Shown here piece by piece: positions 1-5,182 of a stretch of DNA of 6,992 nt. Source of the DNA: Oscillospiraceae bacterium (GTDB lineage: Bacteria; Bacillota; Clostridia; Oscillospirales; Acutalibacteraceae); contig CACWJV010000117.1 of NCBI GenBank assembly GCA_902761265.1, forward strand, positions 1 to 6,992, in the 5' to 3' direction. The translations under genes and the position numbers were made by a program. Each line of letters opens with the position of its first letter. Position 1 is the first letter of the stretch. Under the pieces are notes generated by a model. It did no database searches. It was given only the letters and a program-made list of their open reading frames with translations, and was not told the origin of the DNA.

Positions 1-1263
1 ATCCGCATCAGCGAGCTCGAAGAGGAGTTTGCCGAAATGGACGGCTGGAGCGCCGAAAGCGACGCCGAAATTTTGCTTAACGCGCTGGGCATCCACAACG
101 AATTTCATAACAAGCTCATGAAGGAACTGACCGGCGAACAAAAGGTGAAGGTGCTGCTGGCGCAGGCGCTGTTCGGCAATCCGGATATTCTGCTTTTGGA
201 CGAGCCGACCAACCACCTCGACGTGGCGGCAATCAACTGGCTGGAGGAGTTTTTGCTCGATTTTGAAAACACCGTCATCGTCGTCAGCCACGACCGCCAT
301 TTCCTCAACAAGGTCTGTACGCATATTGCGGACGTCGATTTCGGCAAGATCGAGCTGTATGTCGGCAACTACGACTTCTGGTATGAATACACTCAGATGC
401 GTCAGCGGCAGACCCGCGAGCAGAACAAAAAGAACGAAGCGAAGGTCAAGGAACTGCAGGAGTTCATCGCCCGCTTTTCCGCCAACGCGTCGAAATCCAA
501 ACAGGCGACCAGCCGCAAAAAACTGTTGGAATCCATCGTGATCGAAGATATGCCCGTATCGTCGCGCCGGTTTCCGTTTATCGAATTCAAGCCCGACCGC
601 GAGATCGGCAACGATCTGTTGAAGGTGGAAAATCTCAGCAAGACCGTGGGCGGCCGCAAGGAGCTCGACAACGTGAGCTTCACGCTGCGGCCGAACGAAA
701 AGGTGGCGTTTGTCGGTACCGACGCTGTGGCAAAGACAACGTTTTTCAAAATCCTCATGGGTGAACTCGAGCCGGACGAAGGGTCGTTCAAATGGGGTGT
801 CACAACGTCGCAGGCGTATTTCCCAAGCGACAACGCGTCGTTTTTCGACGGTGTGGAGGACAGTCTGATCGACTGGGTGCGCCGCTACAGCGACTTGCAG
901 TTTGAAACTGACGTGCGCGGCTGGCTGGGGCGGCTGATGTTCAGCGGCGAAGAGGCCACCAAAAAGGCAAAGGTGCTTTCCGGCGGCGAGCGGGTACGCT
1001 GCATGCTGATCAAGATGATGCTGTCCGGTTCCAATGTGCTGATTCTTGACGAGCCGACGAACCATCTCGACCTTGAATCCATTACGTCGCTGAACAATGC
1101 TTTGATCAAATTCAAGGGTGCGATTCTGTTCACGTCGCACGACCACCAGTTTGTGCAGTCGATCGCGGACCGGATCATTGAGTTCCGTCCGGAGGGATTG
1201 TATGACCGCAAGGAAACGTATGATGAGTTCTTGGAGAACAACGATCTGTTGGTGACGAAATAA
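1..1263 (+). CDS. ABC-F family ATP-binding protein, YbiT/YkpA-like (5' end missing)
   Basis: The reading frame is open from base 1, so the N-terminus, including the first Walker A motif, lies outside the window; 420 residues remain. ABC-F proteins are soluble tandem ATPases that act at the ribosome and have no membrane domain. Seen here for domain 1: a signature-like LTGEQ (127-141), a Walker B with catalytic Glu (LLLDEPTNHLD, about 190-222) and a switch His (289-291). A charged linker follows (about 388-540) with the ARFSANASKSKQATSR stretch typical of YbiT/YkpA, the part expected to approach the P-site tRNA. Domain 2 has LSGGE (976-990), LILDEPTNHLD (Glu at 1051-1053) and a switch His (1138-1140). 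Its Walker A is odd: GTDAVAKTT (715-741), with two of the usual glycines replaced by alanine. The family call is firm. The specific role (translation factor or antibiotic-resistance type) cannot be decided, although the short linker favours a housekeeping factor. Confidence 0.93.
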   Translation: MRISELEEEFAEMDGWSAESDAEILLNALGIHNEFHNKLMKELTGEQKVKVLLAQALFGNPDILLLDEPTNHLDVAAINWLEEFLLDFENTVIVVSHDRHFLNKVCTHIADVDFGKIELYVGNYDFWYEYTQMRQRQTREQNKKNEAKVKELQEFIARFSANASKSKQATSRKKLLESIVIEDMPVSSRRFPFIEFKPDREIGNDLLKVENLSKTVGGRKELDNVSFTLRPNEKVAFVGTDAVAKTTFFKILMGELEPDEGSFKWGVTTSQAYFPSDNASFFDGVEDSLIDWVRRYSDLQFETDVRGWLGRLMFSGEEATKKAKVLSGGERVRCMLIKMMLSGSNVLILDEPTNHLDLESITSLNNALIKFKGAILFTSHDHQFVQSIADRIIEFRPEGLYDRKETYDEFLENNDLLVTK

Positions 1264-1298
1264 GATGGCAAGAAAACAAGAAGGAAAGAAGACAAGAA

Positions 1299-1364
1299 GT
1301 GCCGCTTTCTTTCGATTCCTTTCTTTCTCGCGAAAGAAAGGAATGCCGCGCGGCGAGCGCAAAA
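1299..1364 (-). repeat. Dispersed palindromic repeat, copy A (inverted relative to copy B)
   Basis: Read on the minus strand this is a T-run, then GCGCTCGCCGCGCGGC, then a perfect hairpin, then AAAGAAAGCGG near the end. The hairpin spans 1315-1344: 13 paired bases on each side closing a 4-base loop that reads GCGA on the minus strand. The same block recurs in opposite orientation at 1939-2017. It lies between the ABC-F stop codon and the acetyltransferase gene and has no T-tract on the plus strand, so it is not an ordinary terminator for the ABC-F gene. It resembles REP/MITE-like intergenic repeats; the edges are approximate. Confidence 0.8.
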
Positions 1365-1381
1365 AAGTGTTGCAGATTTCA

Positions 1382-1398
1382 GCAGCCCGCGGGGCTGC
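1382..1398 (+). other. Short GC-rich hairpin upstream of the acetyltransferase gene
   Basis: GCAGCCC and GGGCTGC form a perfect 7-bp stem around the loop GCG. It sits between repeat copy A and the ribosome binding site at 1425-1432. No T-tract follows, so it is unlikely to be a terminator. It may be a leader structure or an extension of the dispersed repeat. Copy B has no counterpart, which argues mildly against the second reading. Confidence 0.35.
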
Positions 1399-1445
1399 CG
1401 CTACAGAAAGTATCCGAAAATAATGGAAAGGACGCGGTGATACGG

Positions 1446-1895
1446 ATGCAGATCAAAACGCTTGCAGTTGAAGACTTCCCGCGCTGCGCCGGGCTGTGGA
1501 ATATGAAAAAGCAGCGTGCGCTTGCCGGTTTGTTTTACAGCGAACTGCAAAGCGGCAACCGTGTGACGTATGTCTGCGAAAACGAAGGTGAACTTTTGGG
1601 CGAAATATCGCTGGTGTTCAAAATGGAGGAATCAGATTATACGATCGCGGGTAAACGCGCTTATGTATCGCATTTGGTTGTCAAAAAAGAACACCGCCGG
1701 CAGGGGATCGGCCGTGCACTGGTGGAGCATGTCATCGAACAAGCGCAGCAAATGGAAATAAAAGAATTAACCATCGGCGTCGATCTCGATAACTTCGCGG
1801 CGCTGCGGCTGTATACCAAAGCCGGGTTCGACCGTGTACTGGCCGTCTGTGAAGACAAAGACGGGCGGTATGTGAAGCTGATGAAAGGCTTATAA
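1446..1895 (+). CDS. GNAT family N-acetyltransferase
   Basis: A 149-residue single-domain Gcn5-related acetyltransferase, expected to move the acetyl group of acetyl-CoA onto an amine; the substrate is unknown. The acetyl-CoA pyrophosphate-binding motif A is clear: VSHLVVKKEHRRQGIGRALV (residues 74-93), with the RRxGxGxA loop at 84-91. Motif B follows as NFAALRLYTKAGF (116-128). The length is normal for the family. Start choice: ATG 1446 follows GGAAAGGA (1425-1432) at a somewhat long spacing. An in-frame GTG at 1437 has very short spacing and would add MIR in front. The frame stays open back to 1299, but that part runs through repeat copy A and is not credible protein. No convincing promoter is visible, so it could be transcribed with the ABC-F gene. 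Family call sure; start moderately sure. Confidence 0.88.
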   Translation: MQIKTLAVEDFPRCAGLWNMKKQRALAGLFYSELQSGNRVTYVCENEGELLGEISLVFKMEESDYTIAGKRAYVSHLVVKKEHRRQGIGRALVEHVIEQAQQMEIKELTIGVDLDNFAALRLYTKAGFDRVLAVCEDKDGRYVKLMKGL

Positions 1896-1900
1896 TAAAA

Positions 1901-1931
1901 AGCGAATGGACGATTGCCCATTCGCTCTTTT
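1901..1931 (+). terminator. Intrinsic terminator, probably bidirectional (acetyltransferase gene and trpS)
   Basis: AGCGAATGG (1901-1909) pairs perfectly with CCATTCGCT (1918-1926) around an 8-base loop, followed by CTTTTCTTTTTT on the plus strand. The stem begins 5 bases after the acetyltransferase stop codon. On the minus strand the same stem is followed by TTTTTATTATA, so it can also stop transcripts leaving the convergent trpS gene after they cross repeat copy B. Confidence 0.85.
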
Positions 1932-1938
1932 CTTTTTT

Positions 1939-2017
1939 CTTTTGCGCTCGCCGCGCGGCGTTCTTTTCTTCGTTCTTTTCTTTCGCGAGAAAGAAAAGAA
2001 CCAAAAGAAAGCGGTGC
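1939..2017 (+). repeat. Dispersed palindromic repeat, copy B (with internal 12-bp tandem duplication)
   Basis: This is the same element as 1299-1364, in the opposite orientation: TTTTGCGCTCGCCGCGCGGC, then the hairpin, then AAAGAAAGCGG. The hairpin (1972-2001) has a 13-bp stem and a GCGA loop. Compared with copy A, two stem positions differ and both partners have changed (A-T to G-C, and C-G to T-A), so pairing is kept. An extra 12 bases come from tandem duplication of the left arm: GTTCTTTTCTTC at 1960-1971 and GTTCTTTTCTTT at 1972-1983. The element ends only a few bases from the trpS stop codon. Confidence 0.8.
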
Positions 2018-2020
2018 TTT

Positions 2021-3040
2021 TTACGGCAGGACAAAGCCCACTTTCTTCATCACTTTCCCCAGCGTGCGGTTCGCAATCCGGCTGGCCCGCTCGGCACCCT
2101 GCGCCGCCACATCCTTGAGATACGCCTTGTCGCCCATGTAGCGGTCAAACTTTTCACGCACCGGCCGCAGCTCTTCAATCACCGCTTCCGCCACGGCAAC
2201 CTTGAAATCGCCGTAGCCTTTGCCCTGGAAGTCGTGCTCGATCTGTTCGTTGGTCAGACCCGTGCAGCAGCTATAGATCGACATCAGATTGTTGATGCCG
2301 TCCTTGCCTTCGCCGTAACGTACCGTGCCCTCGGAATCGGTGACGGCACTCTTGATCTTTTTCAGAATAACCTCCGGCGCGTCAAACACGGAGATGTAGC
2401 CCTTCGGGTTCGGGTCGCTCTTGCTCATCTTTTTGTCGGGCGACTGCAGCGACATCACGCGCGCACCCTGCTTGCCGATGTACGGTTCGGGAATGGTGAA
2501 GGTCGGCGAATAGATCGTGTTAAACCGGTTCGCGATATCGCGTGCGATCTCCAGATGCTGTTTCTGGTCGGCGCCGACGGGCACCAGATCCGCCTGATAC
2601 AGCAAAATATCCGCCGCCATCAGCACGGGATAGGCGAACAGGCCGACGTTCACATTGTCAGCGTGCGACTGCGATTTGTCCTTAAACTGCGTCATGCGCG
2701 ACATTTCGCCGAACTGCGTATAGCAGTTGAGGATCCACGCGAGCTGGCTGTGGGCCGGCACATGGCTCTGGATGAACAAAATGCTTTGTTCCGGGTCAAG
2801 CCCGATGGCAAGCAGCAGCGCAAGCACCTGCTGGATCTGCTGGCGGAATTTGGCCGGATCCTGACGGACGGTGATCGCGTGCAGATCGGCGACGGCAAAC
2901 GCGCCGTCAAACTCGTCGGCCAGCGTTTTCCAGTTTTTCAGCGCGCCGAGATAATTGCCCAGCGTGGGGATGCCGGACGGCTGGATGCAGCTTAAAATGC
3001 GCTTTTTGCGCGCTTCGGGTTGGGTGTTGGGCGTATCCAT
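2021..3040 (-). CDS. trpS: Tryptophan--tRNA ligase (TrpRS)
   Basis: A cytoplasmic class I aminoacyl-tRNA synthetase that activates L-tryptophan with ATP and charges tRNA-Trp. At 339 residues it has the usual bacterial TrpRS length. The N-terminal IQPSGIPTLGNYLGALKNW (residues 19-37) carries the TxGN version of the HIGH motif at 26-29. VPVGADQKQHLEIARDIANR (153-172) is the characteristic tryptophan/ATP-site helix region, and KMSKSDPNPKGYISVFD (204-220) is the KMSKS loop. Start: ATG at 3040 is preceded on the minus strand by GAAGGAGAGG at good spacing. An in-frame TTG at 3058 lies inside that ribosome binding site and is rejected. A near-consensus promoter lies about 40 bases upstream. The leader is only about 30 nt, so there is no room for a T-box. 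It converges on the acetyltransferase gene, with the shared terminator at 1901-1931. Confidence 0.97.
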   Translation of the reverse strand: MDTPNTQPEARKKRILSCIQPSGIPTLGNYLGALKNWKTLADEFDGAFAVADLHAITVRQDPAKFRQQIQQVLALLLAIGLDPEQSILFIQSHVPAHSQLAWILNCYTQFGEMSRMTQFKDKSQSHADNVNVGLFAYPVLMAADILLYQADLVPVGADQKQHLEIARDIANRFNTIYSPTFTIPEPYIGKQGARVMSLQSPDKKMSKSDPNPKGYISVFDAPEVILKKIKSAVTDSEGTVRYGEGKDGINNLMSIYSCCTGLTNEQIEHDFQGKGYGDFKVAVAEAVIEELRPVREKFDRYMGDKAYLKDVAAQGAERASRIANRTLGKVMKKVGFVLP

Positions 3041-3076
3041 GAGGATCCTCTCCTTCAAAAATCAAACTACCTTTTT

Positions 3077-3105
3077 ATTATATCATAGCTGAAAAAAAGT
3101 ATCAA
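3077..3105 (-). promoter_or_regulatory. Sigma-A type promoter of trpS
   Basis: On the minus strand there is a -35 box TTGATA (3105-3100), a 17-base spacer, and a perfect -10 box TATAAT (3082-3077). Transcription should begin near 3070, giving a leader of about 30 nt before the ATG at 3040. Confidence 0.85.
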
Positions 3106-3203
3106 GAGAAAAAGACATTTCTTTGCCCGGACGGTTTTGCACATGGCGGTTTTGCCGTTTTCAACAGCGAAAAGTGCCGGTATCATTGGCATGGTGAGAA
3201 AAC

Positions 3204-3233
3204 TTCTCCACATTTTCCACATAGTTTTCCACG
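3204..3233 (+). promoter_or_regulatory. Cluster of three DnaA-box-like 9-mers
   Basis: TTCTCCACA (3204-3212), TTTTCCACA (3213-3221) and TTTTCCACG (3225-3233) lie in the same direction. The middle one fits the DnaA box consensus TTWTNCACA exactly; each of the others has one mismatch. They are in the non-coding gap between the end of the ATPase gene and the trpS promoter. Binding by DnaA is a guess from sequence, and no replication gene is visible nearby. Confidence 0.4.
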
Positions 3234-3262
3234 TGTTTTGCGCGTGGGAAGACATTTGCTTG

Positions 3263-3979
3263 TCAGGGTTCTTCAAACAGGTGCTGTTGTATGCCGTGGG
3301 GATGATTCAAAAAAGCGCGATACGTCTGATATGCGGCCGTGTCTTCGTATGCTACAACCGCCATGCTGCGGTCCATATCATGAATAACGCCGTATTGATA
3401 GCCCAGCAGGATTGGAGAGTGCGTTGCAATTAAAAACTGCGAGCCGTTTTGCGCGAGCCTGTGGATATGGCACAGCAGGGTGATCTGCCCCTGGGCCGAC
3501 AGCGCCGCCTCCGGTTCGTCTAAAATATAAAGGCCCTGATCCCAAAAGCGGTTTTCAACCAGGCGCAAAAAAGATTCCCCGTGCGAGCATTGATGCAGGT
3601 CGCCGCCATATTGTAGGCTGAGCAGCGGATTATTGCTGATCTCGGTGGCGACGTTATAGAACGATTCCGCCCGCAGAAAAAACTTCGTTTGCGGGACTAC
3701 CCACTTTTGAAGGCGCAAATGCCGATGCAGATCGGAATAGTCGTCATAGGTCGAAAACTGCATATTGTTGCTGCCGCCCTCCGGGTTGATGCCGCAGGCG
3801 ATGGCGACCGCCTCAAGGAAGGTGGACTTGCCGGAGCCGTTTTCGCCGCAAAAAAATGTGACCGCGTGATCCAGCGTCAGTTCATGGAAGTGCTGCAGAC
3901 AATTCAAATGATAGGGAAACGTTTGTGGATCGATATTTGTGCGATCAAGCCGAATACCGTTAATGAATTGCTTTTTCAT
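3263..3979 (-). CDS. AAA family ATPase, small RecF/SMC-like (COG3910-like predicted ATPase)
   Basis: A 238-residue ATPase with an ABC-type fold and no membrane domain, of the SMC/RecF-like class. Seen: Walker A GENGSGKST (residues 45-53), a short region with a glutamine in NNMQFSTYDD (71-80) as possible Q-loop, a signature-like SHGES (132-136), Walker B LYILDEPEAALS (150-161) with catalytic Glu, and a switch His in IATHSPILL (184-192). There is no coiled-coil insertion, unlike true RecF or SMC, and no fused nuclease domain, unlike OLD proteins. This architecture matches the stand-alone predicted ATPases I know as COG3910, whose role is unsettled. Start ATG 3979 is preceded by GCAGAGG; longer in-frame starts would run across the ribosome binding site of the divergent gene. 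The gene lies upstream of trpS in the same direction with no clear terminator between, but trpS has its own promoter. Confidence 0.85.
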   Translation of the reverse strand: MKKQFINGIRLDRTNIDPQTFPYHLNCLQHFHELTLDHAVTFFCGENGSGKSTFLEAVAIACGINPEGGSNNMQFSTYDDYSDLHRHLRLQKWVVPQTKFFLRAESFYNVATEISNNPLLSLQYGGDLHQCSHGESFLRLVENRFWDQGLYILDEPEAALSAQGQITLLCHIHRLAQNGSQFLIATHSPILLGYQYGVIHDMDRSMAVVAYEDTAAYQTYRAFLNHPHGIQQHLFEEP

Positions 3980-4102
3980 AATACCTCTGCCATAATTTTT
4001 CGGGAGTTGATTGCAGGATGAATCTATGAAATACGCGCGGATCCGAAGGATATTTCCGTGCTCGCTGCAAAAGCTAATGAAGCATGTGAAGGAGGTCGCC
4101 AT

Positions 4103-4369
4103 ATGATTAAAGGTGTGAATCGTCAGGTCGTCGAAGTGCAGGAAACAGACTGCGATTATTTTGAACGCATCCTGTTTTTTGTCAAACCCGAATACGCGAG
4201 TCTGAGCGAGGGCAAAATCCGCGAACGCGCCAGCCTCATTGCCGGCAAAACGTCTGCCGCGCCGCCGACCCGGGTAAAGCGCAATCTGCTGCTGGACGCG
4301 GCAAAGGGCGGCGGGGTGCTGGTGTGCGGACTGCTTTTGGGGCTGCTGTTGAGTTTGCTGCTTCGCTGA
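4103..4369 (+). CDS. Small protein with C-terminal membrane segment, function unknown
   Basis: Encodes 88 residues. ATG 4103 follows a perfect ribosome binding site AAGGAGGT (4089-4096) with 6-base spacing, which makes this a real gene and rejects the longer in-frame start at 4058. The N-terminal part (1-50) is soluble and charged: KGVNRQVVEV, then YFERILFFVKPEYASL, then a basic/acidic helix-like stretch. A Pro/Ala hinge (51-57) and a basic patch (RVKRN, 57-61) lead into one hydrophobic helix (about 69-87, mostly Gly and Leu) that ends at the last residue. This looks like a tail-anchored membrane protein with its N-terminal part in the cytoplasm. I cannot assign a function; I have a vague memory of similar unnamed short proteins in Oscillospiraceae. 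It is divergent from the ATPase gene (123 bp between starts) and converges on the TetR gene with a 15-bp gap. Confidence 0.8.
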   Translation: MIKGVNRQVVEVQETDCDYFERILFFVKPEYASLSEGKIRERASLIAGKTSAAPPTRVKRNLLLDAAKGGGVLVCGLLLGLLLSLLLR

Positions 4370-4384
4370 GCGCCGGCCGGACCG

Positions 4385-4996
4385 TCAGGCGCGCGGCGTC
4401 TGAAATTTGGACAGATCGGCGCTCGGTTTGTCCACCACGATCAACCGCTTGACCAGCGTATAGGCCAGCGCGTTGAACCGTTCGCGCGGCATCGCTTCCG
4501 GATCCTGCAGATAGCGGTTGAGCAATCCGTAAAAGCCGCTGGACAAAAAGGCGTAGAAATAGTCGTAGCCGACGCGGAACTGCGTATTGTGATAGGCGGA
4601 AAAATATTGGAAGAAAAAGTCGCCGAACAACTTGTCGATCCGGCCGACAAATTCGCTGGAATAGGGCGAATGAATCAGCATCATCGTAATATCGCGGTGC
4701 CGGATAAACAGATCCGGCAGCCGGCGCACGGTGGCGTTGACGCAGTCCGGAAAGCCGATCTGCTTGACTTCCTCCAGCAAATCGGTGATGGCGGCATACA
4801 TATTGTTTTCGATATCCTCGATCAGCGCGTCGATATCGGCGTAGTGGAAATAAAAGGCGTTGCGGCTGAGCTGCGCTTCTTCGCACAGCGCTTTGACGGT
4901 GATCTTCTGCAGCGGCGTGGTCTTCGACAGTTCGGCCAGTGCGGTTTCAAAGCTGCGTTTGGTGCGGTTCACACAGCTATAGGTTTTCTTTTCCAT
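4385..4996 (-). CDS. TetR/AcrR family transcriptional regulator
   Basis: At 203 residues this is the normal size for a TetR-type dimeric repressor. The DNA-binding domain is at residues 12-62: TALAELSKTTPLQKITVKAL, then the helix-turn-helix CEEAQLSRNAFYFHYADIDALI (roughly 38-59), with the YxHYxD signature that closes TetR DNA-binding domains. The rest (about 70-203) is the variable helical ligand-binding and dimer domain and does not reveal the ligand. Start ATG 4996 follows AAAGGAG with 6-base spacing. It is divergent from the acyl-CoA ligase gene and shares a 186-bp spacer with it. Four TGACA-N3-TGT matches there are the likely operators, one of them 40-52 bp upstream of this start, which suggests autorepression. 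The ligand is plausibly the ligase's acid substrate or its CoA ester; this is inference from gene order. No clear promoter for this gene could be picked out. Confidence 0.92.
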   Translation of the reverse strand: MEKKTYSCVNRTKRSFETALAELSKTTPLQKITVKALCEEAQLSRNAFYFHYADIDALIEDIENNMYAAITDLLEEVKQIGFPDCVNATVRRLPDLFIRHRDITMMLIHSPYSSEFVGRIDKLFGDFFFQYFSAYHNTQFRVGYDYFYAFLSSGFYGLLNRYLQDPEAMPRERFNALAYTLVKRLIVVDKPSADLSKFQTPRA

Positions 4997-5035
4997 CCTC
5001 GGCTCCTTTTCGTATGCAAAAATTTTTCAAAATTG

Positions 5036-5048
5036 TGACACGATGTTT
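5036..5048 (+). promoter_or_regulatory. Putative TetR operator O1 (tetR-proximal)
   Basis: TGACACGATGTTT matches the shared pattern TGACA-N3-TGT. It lies 40-52 bp upstream of the TetR start codon and about 40 bp upstream of the ligase -35 box, placed to affect the regulator's own transcription. Only the left half-site is well kept; the right arm of the palindrome is poor. Confidence 0.5.
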
Positions 5049-5088
5049 GGTTTTGCTCAAAATCATTCAAAATAAGAAAAACTGTAAA

Positions 5089-5116
5089 TTGACATTGTGT
5101 GACAGCGTGTTATAAT
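5089..5116 (+). promoter_or_regulatory. Sigma-A type promoter of the acyl-CoA ligase gene
   Basis: A perfect -35 box TTGACA (5089-5094), a 16-base spacer and a perfect -10 box TATAAT (5111-5116) predict transcription from about 5123 and a leader of about 60 nt. Such a strong promoter makes sense if it is normally repressed: putative operator sites cover the spacer and lie just downstream of the start point. Confidence 0.88.
5090..5112 (+). promoter_or_regulatory. Putative TetR operator O2 (two overlapping sites inside the promoter)
   Basis: TGACATTGTGT (5090-5100) and TGACAGCGTGTTA (5100-5112) both match TGACA-N3-TGT and together fill the space from the -35 box into the -10 box. The second is a near-palindrome (TGACA against TGTTA). 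A repressor bound here would block RNA polymerase directly. Confidence 0.55.
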
Positions 5117-5137
5117 AATTACACTTTATCATATTTG

Positions 5138-5150
5138 TTACACCGTGTCA
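5138..5150 (-). promoter_or_regulatory. Putative TetR operator O3 (downstream of the start point)
   Basis: On the minus strand TGACACGGTGTAA, a 13-bp near-perfect palindrome with one mismatch between arms, is the best site of the set. It lies about 15-27 bp downstream of the predicted start point of the ligase transcript. Confidence 0.55.
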
Positions 5151-5156
5151 ATTGTT

Positions 5157-5173
5157 TTTCGGTGAAACCGAAA
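5157..5173 (+). promoter_or_regulatory. Leader hairpin abutting the ligase ribosome binding site
   Basis: TTTCGGT (5157-5163) and ACCGAAA (5167-5173) pair perfectly around GAA. The right arm contributes the three A's of the ribosome binding site AAAGGAG (5171-5177), which is followed by the ATG at 5183. The stem is short and A/U-rich at its base, so any effect on translation is uncertain. Confidence 0.45.
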
Positions 5174-5182
5174 GGAGTTTCT

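Noticed and set aside
1299..1445. N-terminal extension of the acetyltransferase frame back to a start at 1299
   Set aside because: This part reads through repeat copy A and the 1382-1398 hairpin. It lacks a ribosome binding site at the upstream start, and the acetyltransferase fold begins at MQIKTL.
2234..2995. Plus-strand open frame opposite trpS
   Set aside because: Same kind of shadow frame; trpS on the minus strand is unambiguous.
3041..3058. Upstream TTG start for trpS
   Set aside because: The TTG overlaps the GAAGGAG ribosome binding site that serves the ATG at 3040.
3067..3276. 69-codon minus-strand frame between the ATPase gene and trpS
   Set aside because: It covers the trpS promoter and the end of the ATPase gene, has no good ribosome binding site, and its repeated Trp-Lys residues simply reflect the DnaA-box-like repeats.
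4366..4395. Possible terminator between the convergent small-protein and tetR genes
   Set aside because: GCGCC and GGCGC can pair across 13 bases, but the stem is only 5 bp and no T-tract follows on either strand.
5060..5088. Promoter for tetR on the minus strand
   Set aside because: TTTACA is a fair -35 box, but the hexamer 17 bases on (TGATTT) matches the -10 consensus at only two positions; no better pair was found.
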